Notes under the pieces: generated by a model
What the model was told of the DNA's origin: nothing
Databases searched by the model: none
The model's input: the letters and a program-made list of their open reading frames with translations, nothing else
In this document: positions 1 through 12,423 of the stretch, piece after piece
How positions within the stretch are numbered: position 1 is the first letter of the stretch
Layout: each line of letters opens with the position of its first letter
Program-made: the position numbers and the translations under genes
NCBI GenBank assembly: GCA_025456085.1
Contig: JALOLF010000043.1
Location: 1-35,315 of the forward strand
DNA: 35,315 bases
Reading direction: 5' to 3'
DNA from: Acidimicrobiales bacterium
GTDB lineage: Bacteria; Actinomycetota; Acidimicrobiia; Acidimicrobiales; Acidimicrobilacustridaceae

Positions 1-1
1 G

Positions 2-466
2 CCGGCCCCGCCCGAGGGCGCTCGCATCACCGCCGAGGAGGTCTACGCCGTGTACTTCCACGGCCGGGCCTATCAGGTGCTGGCCGAGGCGTGGCGAGTC
101 GGCGACGCCAGCGCGGGCCGGCTGGCGTCCGACCTGCCCGCCAACCACGCCGGCGACGACCCGCTGCGCGTCGCACCCCGGCTGGTGGAGCTGTGCTTCC
201 AGACGGCGGGGATGTGGGAGCTGGGCACGACGGGTCGCATGGCGCTGCCGACCGGGGTGGATCGGGTCGCCGCGGCGGCGGATGCCGACGACGCCGGCCC
301 GGCCGTCGCGTTGGCCACGCCGCTGGCCGGCGGTGGCGGCTTCGACGTCGTCGTGGTCGCCGACGACGGGCGGGTGCTCGTCCGGTTGGAGGGGTATCGG
401 ACCATCGAGCTGCCCGGAGGGCCCGACGAGCAGTCGTTGGCACCCCTGCGCGCAGCGATGAGCTAG
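2..466 (+). CDS. Polyketide-synthase-like protein, C-terminal dehydratase-type domain (5' end outside window)
   Basis: The reading frame is open from base 2, so the gene starts before the window; about 154 residues are visible. An internal GTG at 50 is not a plausible start because conserved sequence (ITAEEVYAVYFHG) runs across it. The segment resembles the second hotdog half of a polyketide synthase dehydratase domain: a YFHGxAYQVL opening, then PRLVELCFQTAG and a MALPTGVDRV strand. The position where classical domains have a catalytic Asp looks like Glu (VELCFQ), as far as I can align it by eye. The stop is 12 bases before the acyl-CoA carboxylase, so one operon is likely, with the carboxylase supplying malonyl-type extender units. 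The domain assignment is moderate; the full domain order cannot be seen. Confidence 0.6.
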   Translation, partial: PAPPEGARITAEEVYAVYFHGRAYQVLAEAWRVGDASAGRLASDLPANHAGDDPLRVAPRLVELCFQTAGMWELGTTGRMALPTGVDRVAAAADADDAGPAVALATPLAGGGGFDVVVVADDGRVLVRLEGYRTIELPGGPDEQSLAPLRAAMS

Positions 467-478
467 GGGGACAGCAAC

Positions 479-6016
<5,538 letters not shown>

Positions 6017-6017
6017 T

Positions 6018-6060
6018 CCGGCGCGCCGCAGGTCGTGGCCGGGCCGACCCGGCGCGCCGG
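6018..6060. terminator. Inverted repeat between convergent genes, probable two-way terminator
   Basis: CCGGCGCGCCG (6018-6028) and its exact complement CGGCGCGCCGG (6050-6060) flank a 21-base loop. It starts one base after the carboxylase stop and ends six bases before the stop of the oppositely oriented oxidoreductase. There is no T-tract, so intrinsic termination is inferred from placement and stem strength. Each arm is itself nearly palindromic. Confidence 0.5.
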
Positions 6061-6066
6061 CGGTGC

Positions 6067-7050
6067 TCAACCCAGCGCGGCGGACAGCACCTGGCCGGCG
6101 TGGGCGACGGCCTCGAGGTCCCAGCCGTCGGCCGGCATGTTGACGATGATGCCGTCGAGCCCCGTGGCCAGCAGATCCCGGACCTGCTCGCCCACGGCGT
6201 CGGGGTCGCCGACGATCAGGCGCGCCCCGACGAGCGCCCGCGTGCTCTCGTCGAGGGCGTCCCAGTCGAGGCCCCGGTCGGCCAGGAACCGGTTGCGCTT
6301 GGCCTCGGCCTCCTCCATGGTGGCGGCCAGCACCAGGGAGCCGAGGGGCGTCTTGTTGATCGCCGCCGGGTCGCGGCCCACGTCGGCGCAGTGGGCGGCC
6401 AGCACGTCCAGCTTGCGGGGCAGCTCGTCGAAGCCCGACGTGAAGTTGGCCATCTCGGCGTGCTGGGCCATGAGGCGCAGGGTCTTGCGCTCGCCCTGTC
6501 CGCCGATCATGAGCGGCGGTCCGCCGGCCTGCAGTGGAGCGGGGGAGTTGATGGCGTCGTGCACCCGGTAGTGCCGGCCCTCGAAGGAGGGGCGCTCGCC
6601 CCGGAACATGGCCCGGCAGATGTGCAGGGCCTCCTCGAGCATCTCGAAGCGGATCTTCACCGGTGGGAAGTCGAAGCCGAGCGCCTCGTGCTCCACGTCG
6701 AACCAGGCCGCGCCGATGCCCAGGAAGGCCCGACCGCCGGAGATCACGTCGAGCGTGGTGACGATCTTGGCCAGCAGCGCGGGGTTGCGGTAGGTCACAC
6801 CGGTGACGAGGGTGCCGAGGCGGGCGGTGCTGGTCCGGGCGGCGAGCGCGCCGAGCAGCGTGTAGGCCTCGAGCATCTCGTGGTCGGTCGGTCCCAGCAG
6901 GGGCAGCTGGTAGAAGTGGTCCATCACCATCACGGTGTCGAACCCGTGGGTCTCGGCGGTGACCGCGACGTCGGCCACCCGGCCGAACAGCTCGGCGGGG
7001 GCGACGTCGGGGAAGGTGAAGTTCGGGATCTGGAGTCCGGCGCGGATCAT
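6067..7050 (-). CDS. Luciferase-like monooxygenase family, probable F420-dependent oxidoreductase
   Basis: A 327-residue TIM-barrel protein of the LLM class. It opens with the strand IRAGLQIPNFTFP and shows the family signatures VTAETHGFDTVMVMDHF, LGTLVTGVTYRNPALLAKIVTTLDVISGGRAFLGIGAAW and PPLMIGGQGERKTLRL (quoted here in part as recognised blocks). This class uses F420 or FMN; F420 is inferred from the actinobacterial setting. I chose ATG at 7050: the AGG of GACAGG lies 8 bases upstream of it, whereas the GTG at 7056 would leave only two. It is the second gene of an operon, 12 bases after the alpha/beta hydrolase. The substrate is unknown. Confidence 0.85.
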   Translation of the reverse strand: MIRAGLQIPNFTFPDVAPAELFGRVADVAVTAETHGFDTVMVMDHFYQLPLLGPTDHEMLEAYTLLGALAARTSTARLGTLVTGVTYRNPALLAKIVTTLDVISGGRAFLGIGAAWFDVEHEALGFDFPPVKIRFEMLEEALHICRAMFRGERPSFEGRHYRVHDAINSPAPLQAGGPPLMIGGQGERKTLRLMAQHAEMANFTSGFDELPRKLDVLAAHCADVGRDPAAINKTPLGSLVLAATMEEAEAKRNRFLADRGLDWDALDESTRALVGARLIVGDPDAVGEQVRDLLATGLDGIIVNMPADGWDLEAVAHAGQVLSAALG

Positions 7051-7062
7051 CGCCACAGCCTG

Positions 7063-8367
7063 TCAGCGATCCGCGCCGGCTGCCCGTTCGGTGTCCGTGG
7101 GCTCCTCGATGCCCAGTCCCCGGCGCAGGTTCCGCCGGACGAAGGCCCCCACCGCCCCGGACCACAGGTAGCCCACGTGGCTGCCGGGGAACCAGAGGAT
7201 CTCGGGATCGCCCCAGTGGTGCCAGAGCTGCCAGGCCTGGCGGGGTCGGGCCACCCGGTCGCCCAGGCCGGCGTAGACCGCCCGGTGCTCGTGGGGCACC
7301 CGGGGGGCGAAGCTGAGGGGCGACACCACCCGGTGGACCTCCTCGGCGGGCCCGCCCAGGATCTCGTGCTCGATGGCGCGCATCCGGATGTGCGCCGGTG
7401 CGTGGGAGCTGTACAGGGCGGGGAAGTCCGACACCGGGATGCCGGCCACGACGCAGTCGATCCCGTCGTGCAGGCCCACCAGCAGCGAGGCCAGGTAGCC
7501 TCCGAGCGAGACGCCGTACACCCCGACGGCGGTGGGGTCCTGCGCCTCGACCCAGCTCAGCAGCCGGCGGACGTCCCACACGGCCTGGGCCAGACCGTGC
7601 ACGGTGTCGATGAGGTCGAACGAGAGGAAGGCCTCGCCGCTGAGCCGGGTGATCTTGCGGCGTCCGTGCAGCGGGAGCAGCGGACCGATGACGTTGCAGC
7701 CCAGGTCGTGGTGCAGCGTGGCGACGCCGAGGGCGGGGAAGTCCATGAAGGCCGACCCGGTGCCGAACCCGTGGACGGCCACCACCCAGGGGCGCGGGCC
7801 GTCGTCGTGGCGCAGCACCCATGCCCCGGCGACGCGGTTGGTGGCGTAGTCCAGCCAGCGGGTCCGACCGGGCTCGTCGTCGTGGGGCTCGTAGCCGCTG
7901 TCGAACGAGAGCCGCTCGTAGCGCAGGCCGAGCGCCCAGCCGCTCTGGGTCTGGGGGCGCTCGAGCGGTGGCGGGGTGCGGTGGTAGGTCGTGGGGTCGT
8001 GCAGCCAGCCTTCGGCTGCCCACAGGTCGCGGGCGGCGCGCAGCTCGTCGCCCACCCGGCGGTACTCGCCGCGGGTCGGGAACCGGTTGGGGCCCATGGC
8101 CGCGAGCAGGATCGCCTCGTCGAGCGCCACGTGGGCCAGCAGGGCCGGTGACAGCGACGGCACCGGCGGGCCGTCCCGACCCGGGTCACGGCCCCGGCCG
8201 AGGGTGCGCCCGGCGAAGGCGCCGGTCCGGGGGAGCGCAGCGAGCATCCGGGCCGGGGCGGACCGGCCCAGTCGTCGCTGCAGATCCCGGTGAGCGGCCG
8301 CCACCCGGGCCGGGAGCCCGGTCGACGGGTCGGTCGGCGGCGCGTCGTCATCGGTCGTCGCGGTCAT
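7063..8367 (-). CDS. Alpha/beta hydrolase family protein
   Basis: A 434-residue soluble protein. The oxyanion-hole strand WVVAVHGFGTGS (near residue 197) and nucleophile elbow GVYGVSLGG (Ser287) are clear, and a late GSHVGYLW probably carries the catalytic His. About 190 residues before the hydrolase core are helical and unassigned. The substrate is not evident. ATG at 8367 has AAGGGG 7 bases upstream; an in-frame ATG at 8406 extends the frame by 13 residues that themselves contain a ribosome-site-like GGAGGA, so I reject it. The gene leads an operon with the downstream F420-type oxidoreductase. A perfect 15-bp palindrome lies about 42 bases upstream, suggesting repression. Confidence 0.85.
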   Translation of the reverse strand: MTATTDDDAPPTDPSTGLPARVAAAHRDLQRRLGRSAPARMLAALPRTGAFAGRTLGRGRDPGRDGPPVPSLSPALLAHVALDEAILLAAMGPNRFPTRGEYRRVGDELRAARDLWAAEGWLHDPTTYHRTPPPLERPQTQSGWALGLRYERLSFDSGYEPHDDEPGRTRWLDYATNRVAGAWVLRHDDGPRPWVVAVHGFGTGSAFMDFPALGVATLHHDLGCNVIGPLLPLHGRRKITRLSGEAFLSFDLIDTVHGLAQAVWDVRRLLSWVEAQDPTAVGVYGVSLGGYLASLLVGLHDGIDCVVAGIPVSDFPALYSSHAPAHIRMRAIEHEILGGPAEEVHRVVSPLSFAPRVPHEHRAVYAGLGDRVARPRQAWQLWHHWGDPEILWFPGSHVGYLWSGAVGAFVRRNLRRGLGIEEPTDTERAAGADR

Positions 8368-8408
8368 GGGCCCACCCCTTCGCGGCTTGGAGTCCTCCGA
8401 CCCCATTC

Positions 8409-8423
8409 CTGACGGAACGTCAG
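8409..8423. promoter_or_regulatory. Perfect palindrome at the hydrolase promoter, candidate TetR-type operator
   Basis: CTGACG-GAA-CGTCAG is a perfect inverted repeat (6+3+6). On the minus strand it begins at the last two bases of a possible -10 box TAATCT (8422-8427), so a bound repressor would cover the transcription start of the hydrolase/oxidoreductase operon. No regulator gene is visible beside it. Confidence 0.45.
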
Positions 8424-8513
8424 ATTACCGGGTCGAACCGTCGTGGGGAAGGCCCGGCTCGTCCGGCCCCGGCGCCGAGGCCCGTTCGCCGGCCGGCGGT
8501 CAGGGGCCGGCGG

Positions 8514-9062
8514 TCAGCGGCCCGCCGCCGCAGCGACGAACGCAGCCAACGCGAGCAGCGAACCGAGGCGCTCGAAGGCGTGCACCTCGGCCATCGTGGT
8601 GCCGTCGGGTGTGCGTCGACCGCGGGCGCCCGCCCGTCCCACGGTGAGCAACCCGCCGGCGGAGCCGATCGACAGGATCGACCCGGAGGAGCCGATGGAC
8701 AGGATCGAGCCGGCGGAGCCCACCGAAGCGATCGACCCCACCGAGAGCAGCGAGGCGAGGCTTCCCGCCGATCCGGCCGACAACGCCGAGGCCACCGACG
8801 CCACGCTGCGGTAGGACAGCACCGAGCAGCGGGAGTGGCGGGACCGGAGGTCGGGGATCGCCGGCCCGCCCCGGGGGACCAGGCCCGCCCTGCGCTCTGC
8901 GGCGTGGCGTGCCGCATGGACGGCCCGGCCGGCGATCGCCTCGCGTCTCGCCGCCTTCGACGGTGCCGATGCACGGGCGCGCCGGCGATCCCGTCGCCAC
9001 GACAACGTGTCGTCGAGCAGCTCGGTGCCGAACACGACGTCGCGCTCGCGCACGGCCTTCAT
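8514..9062 (-). CDS. Ser-x-x triplet-repeat protein of unknown function
   Basis: A 182-residue protein I do not recognise. The first ~80 residues are basic and Ala/Arg-rich (RRARASAPSKAARREA). Residues ~85-143 are a regular repeat in which Ser (sometimes Gly or Thr) recurs every third residue, alternating with small or aliphatic residues, in units such as SILSIG and SAGSLA. The C-terminus ends in a short hydrophobic Ala-rich segment (LGSLLALAAFVAAAA). A period-3/6 pattern of small and aliphatic residues could make a thin beta-solenoid or a Gly/Ser-zippered membrane hairpin; neither is shown. The start is four bases after the flavodoxin stop and lacks a strong ribosome site, so translational coupling is likely. 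An antisense frame also exists over the repeat, hence moderate confidence. Confidence 0.62.
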   Translation of the reverse strand: MKAVRERDVVFGTELLDDTLSWRRDRRRARASAPSKAARREAIAGRAVHAARHAAERRAGLVPRGGPAIPDLRSRHSRCSVLSYRSVASVASALSAGSAGSLASLLSVGSIASVGSAGSILSIGSSGSILSIGSAGGLLTVGRAGARGRRTPDGTTMAEVHAFERLGSLLALAAFVAAAAGR

Positions 9063-9066
9063 CGCG

Positions 9067-9501
9067 TCAGGCCGGTACGACGTCGTCGAGGCGGGCCACG
9101 AAGTCCCGTGCGCCCTCCTCGAGCTGGTTGCGGCGGATGGCGAGGCCGCCGAGCACCTGGCCGCCGAGACCCTCGACCCGTTTGGTGAACTTGTCGAGCG
9201 TCCGGCCGGGGTTGAGCGCGTAGGTGCAGAACACCACGCAGCGCTTGCCCTGGAGGTTCGGGAGCTTGGCGAACCTGCCGCCCTTGGCCGGGCGCTGGCC
9301 GACCACGAAGATGCCGTCGGTCCAGCTCCCCAGGATGACCAGATCGGCCTGGGCGATGGCCTCGACGACCTCGGGCTCCTCCGCCGCGGCGACGGGGAAG
9401 ATCCGGGCGTCGACCCCGCGGCGGAAGTACTCGTCGGCGATCAGCCAGGCGACCCGCTCGGTGTTCCCGGTGAGGCTCTCGTAGATGATCACGACCTGCA
9501 T
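9067..9501 (-). CDS. Flavodoxin-family protein
   Basis: A 144-residue single-domain protein with the flavodoxin fold pattern: strand MQVVIIYES followed by the FMN phosphate loop SLTGNT (residues 9-14), then DLVILGSWTDGIF as the second FMN loop region and KRCVVFCTYAL as the next strand. It is expected to bind FMN and carry electrons or act as a small FMN reductase in the cytoplasm; no partner is visible. AGGAG lies 8-9 bases before the ATG. The gene for the Ser-x-x repeat protein follows 4 bases downstream. Confidence 0.87.
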   Translation of the reverse strand: MQVVIIYESLTGNTERVAWLIADEYFRRGVDARIFPVAAAEEPEVVEAIAQADLVILGSWTDGIFVVGQRPAKGGRFAKLPNLQGKRCVVFCTYALNPGRTLDKFTKRVEGLGGQVLGGLAIRRNQLEEGARDFVARLDDVVPA

Positions 9502-9643
9502 CGACCGGCGCTCCTGTGGTCCGTGACGGTGTCCGAGACGCTCTAGGTCTAGCAGCCGGAGGACCCCGACCGACAGTTCCCCGCCGCCGCGCGCTCGCCG
9601 CGACCGGCGGTGCGTCGTCGAAGGCGGACGGGGTCGGCGTGAC

Positions 9644-10081
9644 TCAGCGGGGGCGCATGGCGGCGGGCATGCGGGCGACGACCCGGTGGCTGTCCTCGAG
9701 GTCGTCGAGCGACACGATCGTCTTGCCGAACGGCGCCAGCGCCAGTGCCGCCATCTTGATGTTGGCGATCCCGAAGGGGATCCCGATGATGGTCAGGCAC
9801 AGCAACAGGCCTGTCACCACGTGGCCGATGGCCAGCCAGATGCCGGCCAGCACGATCCACAGGACGTTGCCGACGGTGGTCAGGCAGCCGGAGCCCCGGT
9901 CGCCCTCGTCGACGACGACCCGTCCGAACGGCGCCAGTGCGTAGCCGGCCAACTTGAACGACTGCACGCCGAACGGGATGCCGATGACGGTGAGGCACAG
10001 CACGACTCCGGCGACGACGTAGCCGATGGCGAGCCACAGCCCGGCGAGCAGGAGCCACAGGATGTTGCCGATCAGGCGCAT
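9644..10081 (-). CDS. YccF-domain (DUF307) inner-membrane protein
   Basis: A 145-residue integral membrane protein made of two copies of the YccF domain. Each half has GN(I/V)LW(L/I)...AG(L/I)WLAIG, then a hydrophobic helix and the signature LT(V/I)IGIPFG, with ALAPFG closing each half. The family is widespread with no settled function. A short charged tail (SLDDLEDSHRVVARM) follows. Start is ATG 10081. The gap to the metallo-hydrolase upstream is 86 bases and to the flavodoxin downstream 142 bases, so it may be its own unit. Confidence 0.88.
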   Translation of the reverse strand: MRLIGNILWLLLAGLWLAIGYVVAGVVLCLTVIGIPFGVQSFKLAGYALAPFGRVVVDEGDRGSGCLTTVGNVLWIVLAGIWLAIGHVVTGLLLCLTIIGIPFGIANIKMAALALAPFGKTIVSLDDLEDSHRVVARMPAAMRPR

Positions 10082-10167
10082 GAGGCCAGCCTAGGAGCAG
10101 CGCCCGGGGCGCGCGCTGCGGGGTCGGGCCGGTGGCGCCGGCCGTGCCGGTCCGGCCGCGGTCGCGC

Positions 10168-11103
10168 TCATCCCGACACGGTCTGCAGCGGTTCCAGGGT
10201 GCGTACCGCGAGGTGGGGGGCGGCAGCGGCGACCTCGTCGACGAAGCCTTCCAGGTGCACGTTGAGGGAGAAGGCCAGAGGTGCGTCGACCGGGCGGAAG
10301 AAGTCGTCGTGATGGTGGGCGACGACCAGGCCGGGACGCACCAGCCCGAGTGCCCGTCGGGTGAAGCGGGGTGTGTAGGAGCGCCCGGCGATGCCGCACA
10401 GGAAGACGTCCACGCCCTCGGGTCCGATGGCCCGGCGGAGCTCCTCGTCGATCAGGTTGGCGCTGCCCTGGTGGTAGATCGTCGTCCCCGCCACCTCGAC
10501 GAGGATGCCCCAGACCTGCCCGCACCGGTACGCGCCCAGGCCCAGGTGGTCGAGGTGGTCGCAGGTGAGCTCGCCTCCCTGGGGCACGGCCAGTCCGGCC
10601 AGCAGCCGGGAGTGCTGGCTGGGGACGAAGCGCACGGTGAACGGTCCGATCTCGTAGGGACGGTGAGCCGTGACCTCGACACAGCGCTCGCCGGCTCCGT
10701 GCAGCGCCATGAGCCGGCGCAGCGAGCTCGACCCGTAGACCGGGCAGGCGAAGCGCCGGCTGATCTCGGGGACGTCGACAGCGTGGTCGAAGTGGGTGTG
10801 GCCCACCAGCACGGCCGTGGCGTCGTCGAGGAGCCTCGCCACCACCTCGGGGTCGCTGCACAGCGGGGTGGTGCGCAGGGAGGCGGGCAGGCTGCGCCGG
10901 GTCAGGAAGGGATCGATGAGCAGCGTCGTCTGCTCGTGGCGGAGCAGGAACCCCGCGGTGCCGAGCCACCGCAGCTCGAGGCCCGGGGGCAGCGAGACGC
11001 CCCGGGCCGCCCAGTTCAGCTCCGTCTGCACGGCCCGGTCGTGTGGATGGCGCGGGTCGAGCCGGGCCAGTCCCCGGGCGAGCACGGCCGGGCGAGGGCT
11101 CAC
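10168..11103 (-). CDS. Metallo-beta-lactamase-fold hydrolase (UlaG/NAPE-PLD-like)
   Basis: A 311-residue protein with the metal-binding motif HTHFDH (residues 102-107) following the strand TAVLVGH. Earlier, LRWLGTAGFLLRHEQTTLLIDPF is the typical first beta-hairpin of the UlaG and N-acylphosphatidylethanolamine phospholipase D branch. Further likely metal ligands are in VPSQHSR and in the late HHHDDFFRP. It should be a cytoplasmic di-metal hydrolase of a phosphodiester, lactone or similar bond; the substrate is unknown. The start is GTG at 11103; the upstream ribosome site is weak. No neighbour suggests a pathway. Confidence 0.83.
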   Translation of the reverse strand: MSPRPAVLARGLARLDPRHPHDRAVQTELNWAARGVSLPPGLELRWLGTAGFLLRHEQTTLLIDPFLTRRSLPASLRTTPLCSDPEVVARLLDDATAVLVGHTHFDHAVDVPEISRRFACPVYGSSSLRRLMALHGAGERCVEVTAHRPYEIGPFTVRFVPSQHSRLLAGLAVPQGGELTCDHLDHLGLGAYRCGQVWGILVEVAGTTIYHQGSANLIDEELRRAIGPEGVDVFLCGIAGRSYTPRFTRRALGLVRPGLVVAHHHDDFFRPVDAPLAFSLNVHLEGFVDEVAAAAPHLAVRTLEPLQTVSG

Positions 11104-11187
11104 GCAGCCCGTACCGTCGGATCGGTCGCCATCGGATCAGCCACGTCGGTCACGGCCGCTCGGCGATGACGTGGCGGTCCTGACTCG

Positions 11188-11523
11188 TCACGAGCGTCCA
11201 CGGTTGCCGCGCCGCATCATCACCCCGGCGACGAAGCCCAGCGACAGCACGCCGACGGCCCGCACGACCGGGGACTGCTCGACCTTCTTGACCTCGCGCC
11301 GCCGGAACTCGGCCGTCTTGGCCTGCACGTCCCAGAACCCGGGGACCACCGGCTCGTCGAGGGCGCGGTTGACGGTCCGCGCCAGCACCTCGTACAGCGC
11401 CGCAGCGGCGACCGCCGACAGGGCCACGTTGCGGATCCCGGTCGGTCGGGGGTACCCGGACGCGGGGCGTACGACGTGGACGGGGGTGGGGGAGACTCGG
11501 CCGGTAGGGTCGACGGTGGCCAC
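11188..11523 (-). CDS. Small membrane-associated hypothetical protein
   Basis: A 111-residue protein I cannot place in a family. It has a Pro-rich N-terminus, a hydrophobic helix (NVALSAVAAAALYEVLA), an amphipathic charged segment (KTAEFRRREVKKVEQ) and a second hydrophobic stretch (AVGVLSLGFVAGVMM) ending in RRGNRGRS. This suggests two membrane helices with a basic tail. The start is a GTG at 11523 and is uncertain. It is divergent from the 100-residue gene at 11661, with 137 bases between them. Confidence 0.6.
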   Translation of the reverse strand: MATVDPTGRVSPTPVHVVRPASGYPRPTGIRNVALSAVAAAALYEVLARTVNRALDEPVVPGFWDVQAKTAEFRRREVKKVEQSPVVRAVGVLSLGFVAGVMMRRGNRGRS

Positions 11524-11580
11524 GCGGCGACGCTACCCCATCGTGTCGCGGGGTTCCGCTCCCGCCGGCGTTCCCGGGGC

Positions 11581-11586
11581 TAGCGT
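11581..11586 (+). promoter_or_regulatory. Possible -10 box TAGCGT
   Basis: TAGCGT fits the actinobacterial TAnnnT pattern and lies 74 bases before the ATG of the 100-residue gene. The same CTAGCGTG context occurs in the minus-strand promoter at 14301-14308. No clear -35 is seen. Confidence 0.3.
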
Positions 11587-11638
11587 GCCTGCATGGGCCG
11601 GACGGCCCTTCTGCGCTGCGGGGTTCAAGGGCGGGGCT

Positions 11639-11652
11639 CGATCGGCCGATCG
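11639..11652. repeat. 14-bp perfect palindrome beside a ribosome-binding site
   Basis: CGATCGGCCGATCG is fully self-complementary. Its right end touches the GGAGG ribosome site (11652-11656) of the gene starting at 11661, so it could be an operator or a structure that affects ribosome access. Chance is not excluded in such GC-rich DNA. Confidence 0.35.
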
Positions 11653-11660
11653 GAGGGTCA

Positions 11661-11963
11661 ATGGAGGAGGACACGAGCGTGGACGGCATCGCCTCGGGCG
11701 TCCCGATCGAGGTGATCGAGCGCATCCGATTGAACGACACGGAGGAGGGCAAGCGACTGGCCGCCTCCTTCGTGCACCTCTTCGGTGAGTTCATCTCCCG
11801 GGAGGTCCGTCCGCTGCTGCGTGAGGTGGCGGGCAAGGGCGACGAGCCGCAACTGATCGTCAACGGCCTCGCCGAGTTGCTGCGCGCGACCGCCGACTCC
11901 ATCGAGTTCCCGCTGGACCATCCGCGGGCTGGTTCCCGTCCGAGAAGCGCACCGCCCACCTAG
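11661..11963 (+). CDS. Hypothetical protein, 100 aa, helical
   Basis: I do not recognise this protein. It is predicted to be mostly helical and acidic: VPIEVIERIRLNDTEEGKR, then ASFVHLFGEFISREVRPLLREVAG and LIVNGLAELLRATADSIEF, with a disordered Arg/Pro tail. No signal peptide or membrane helix is seen. Start ATG 11661 has GGAGGG 4-9 bases upstream. It is the first of three same-strand unknown genes (11661, 12012, 12424) facing three small unknown genes on the opposite strand. Confidence 0.65.
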   Translation: MEEDTSVDGIASGVPIEVIERIRLNDTEEGKRLAASFVHLFGEFISREVRPLLREVAGKGDEPQLIVNGLAELLRATADSIEFPLDHPRAGSRPRSAPPT

Positions 11964-11973
11964 GCGCGGTGCA

Positions 11974-11994
11974 CGCTCCGTGCTGGTCGGAGCG
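11974..11994 (+). other. Leader hairpin upstream of the 88-aa gene
   Basis: CGCTCCG (11974-11980) pairs with CGGAGCG (11988-11994) across a 7-base loop, just before the ribosome site AAAGGAGG. It could be a weak terminator of the preceding gene or a translational element. Confidence 0.35.
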
Positions 11995-12011
11995 CGAAAG
12001 GAGGCCCCTGC

Positions 12012-12278
12012 ATGGAGCGCTGGTGGTTCCACATGATCGCCGGACCCGACGGGAGTGAGCAGCAGGTCCGGCTGATCCTGCGCGTCGGTGAGGACCCGTC
12101 CGCGTTCCCGACGCTGCAGGTCCGTCTCGACGGCACGGAGGTGCCGGTCGACGATGCGTCGGTCGACTACGAGGCGCCGGAGTGGAAGGCGTTGCAGCTG
12201 TACACGGCCGGCTCGGGTGCGGGCGCCGACCAGCGGTGGGAGGCGTTGAAGGATCGTCTCCGGGCCCAGGCCCGCTGA
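12012..12278 (+). CDS. Hypothetical protein, 88 aa
   Basis: An unrecognised small soluble protein beginning MERWWFHMIAGPDG. The pattern of strands (QQVRLILRVGED, LQVRLDGTEVPV) and a terminal helix (DQRWEALKDRLRAQAR) suggests a compact alpha/beta fold with no membrane segment. An excellent ribosome site, AAAGGAGG, sits 6 bases before the ATG. It lies 48 bases after the 100-residue gene, so the two may be co-transcribed, with a hairpin between them. Nothing in the sequence indicates function. Confidence 0.68.
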   Translation: MERWWFHMIAGPDGSEQQVRLILRVGEDPSAFPTLQVRLDGTEVPVDDASVDYEAPEWKALQLYTAGSGAGADQRWEALKDRLRAQAR

Positions 12279-12423
12279 GCCGAGCGCGGTTGGGTGCCGC
12301 GCCCCCTGACCGCGGAGCCCTCGCGCTCGCCCCGTCCCGTTCACTCCGCTAGAAAGGGCGCGTCGTCGCGGGCGGACCGCCGGGTGGACAAGGGGGTGCC
12401 GGCCCGAACCGGGCCCGGCACCG

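Noticed and set aside
8443-8814. 123-codon + frame over the Ser-x-x repeat, with a DPxEPxDRI-like repeat
   Set aside because: It mirrors the minus-strand repeat; the minus frame is longer and coupled to the flavodoxin gene, and the + frame starts at no ribosome site. Not fully excluded.
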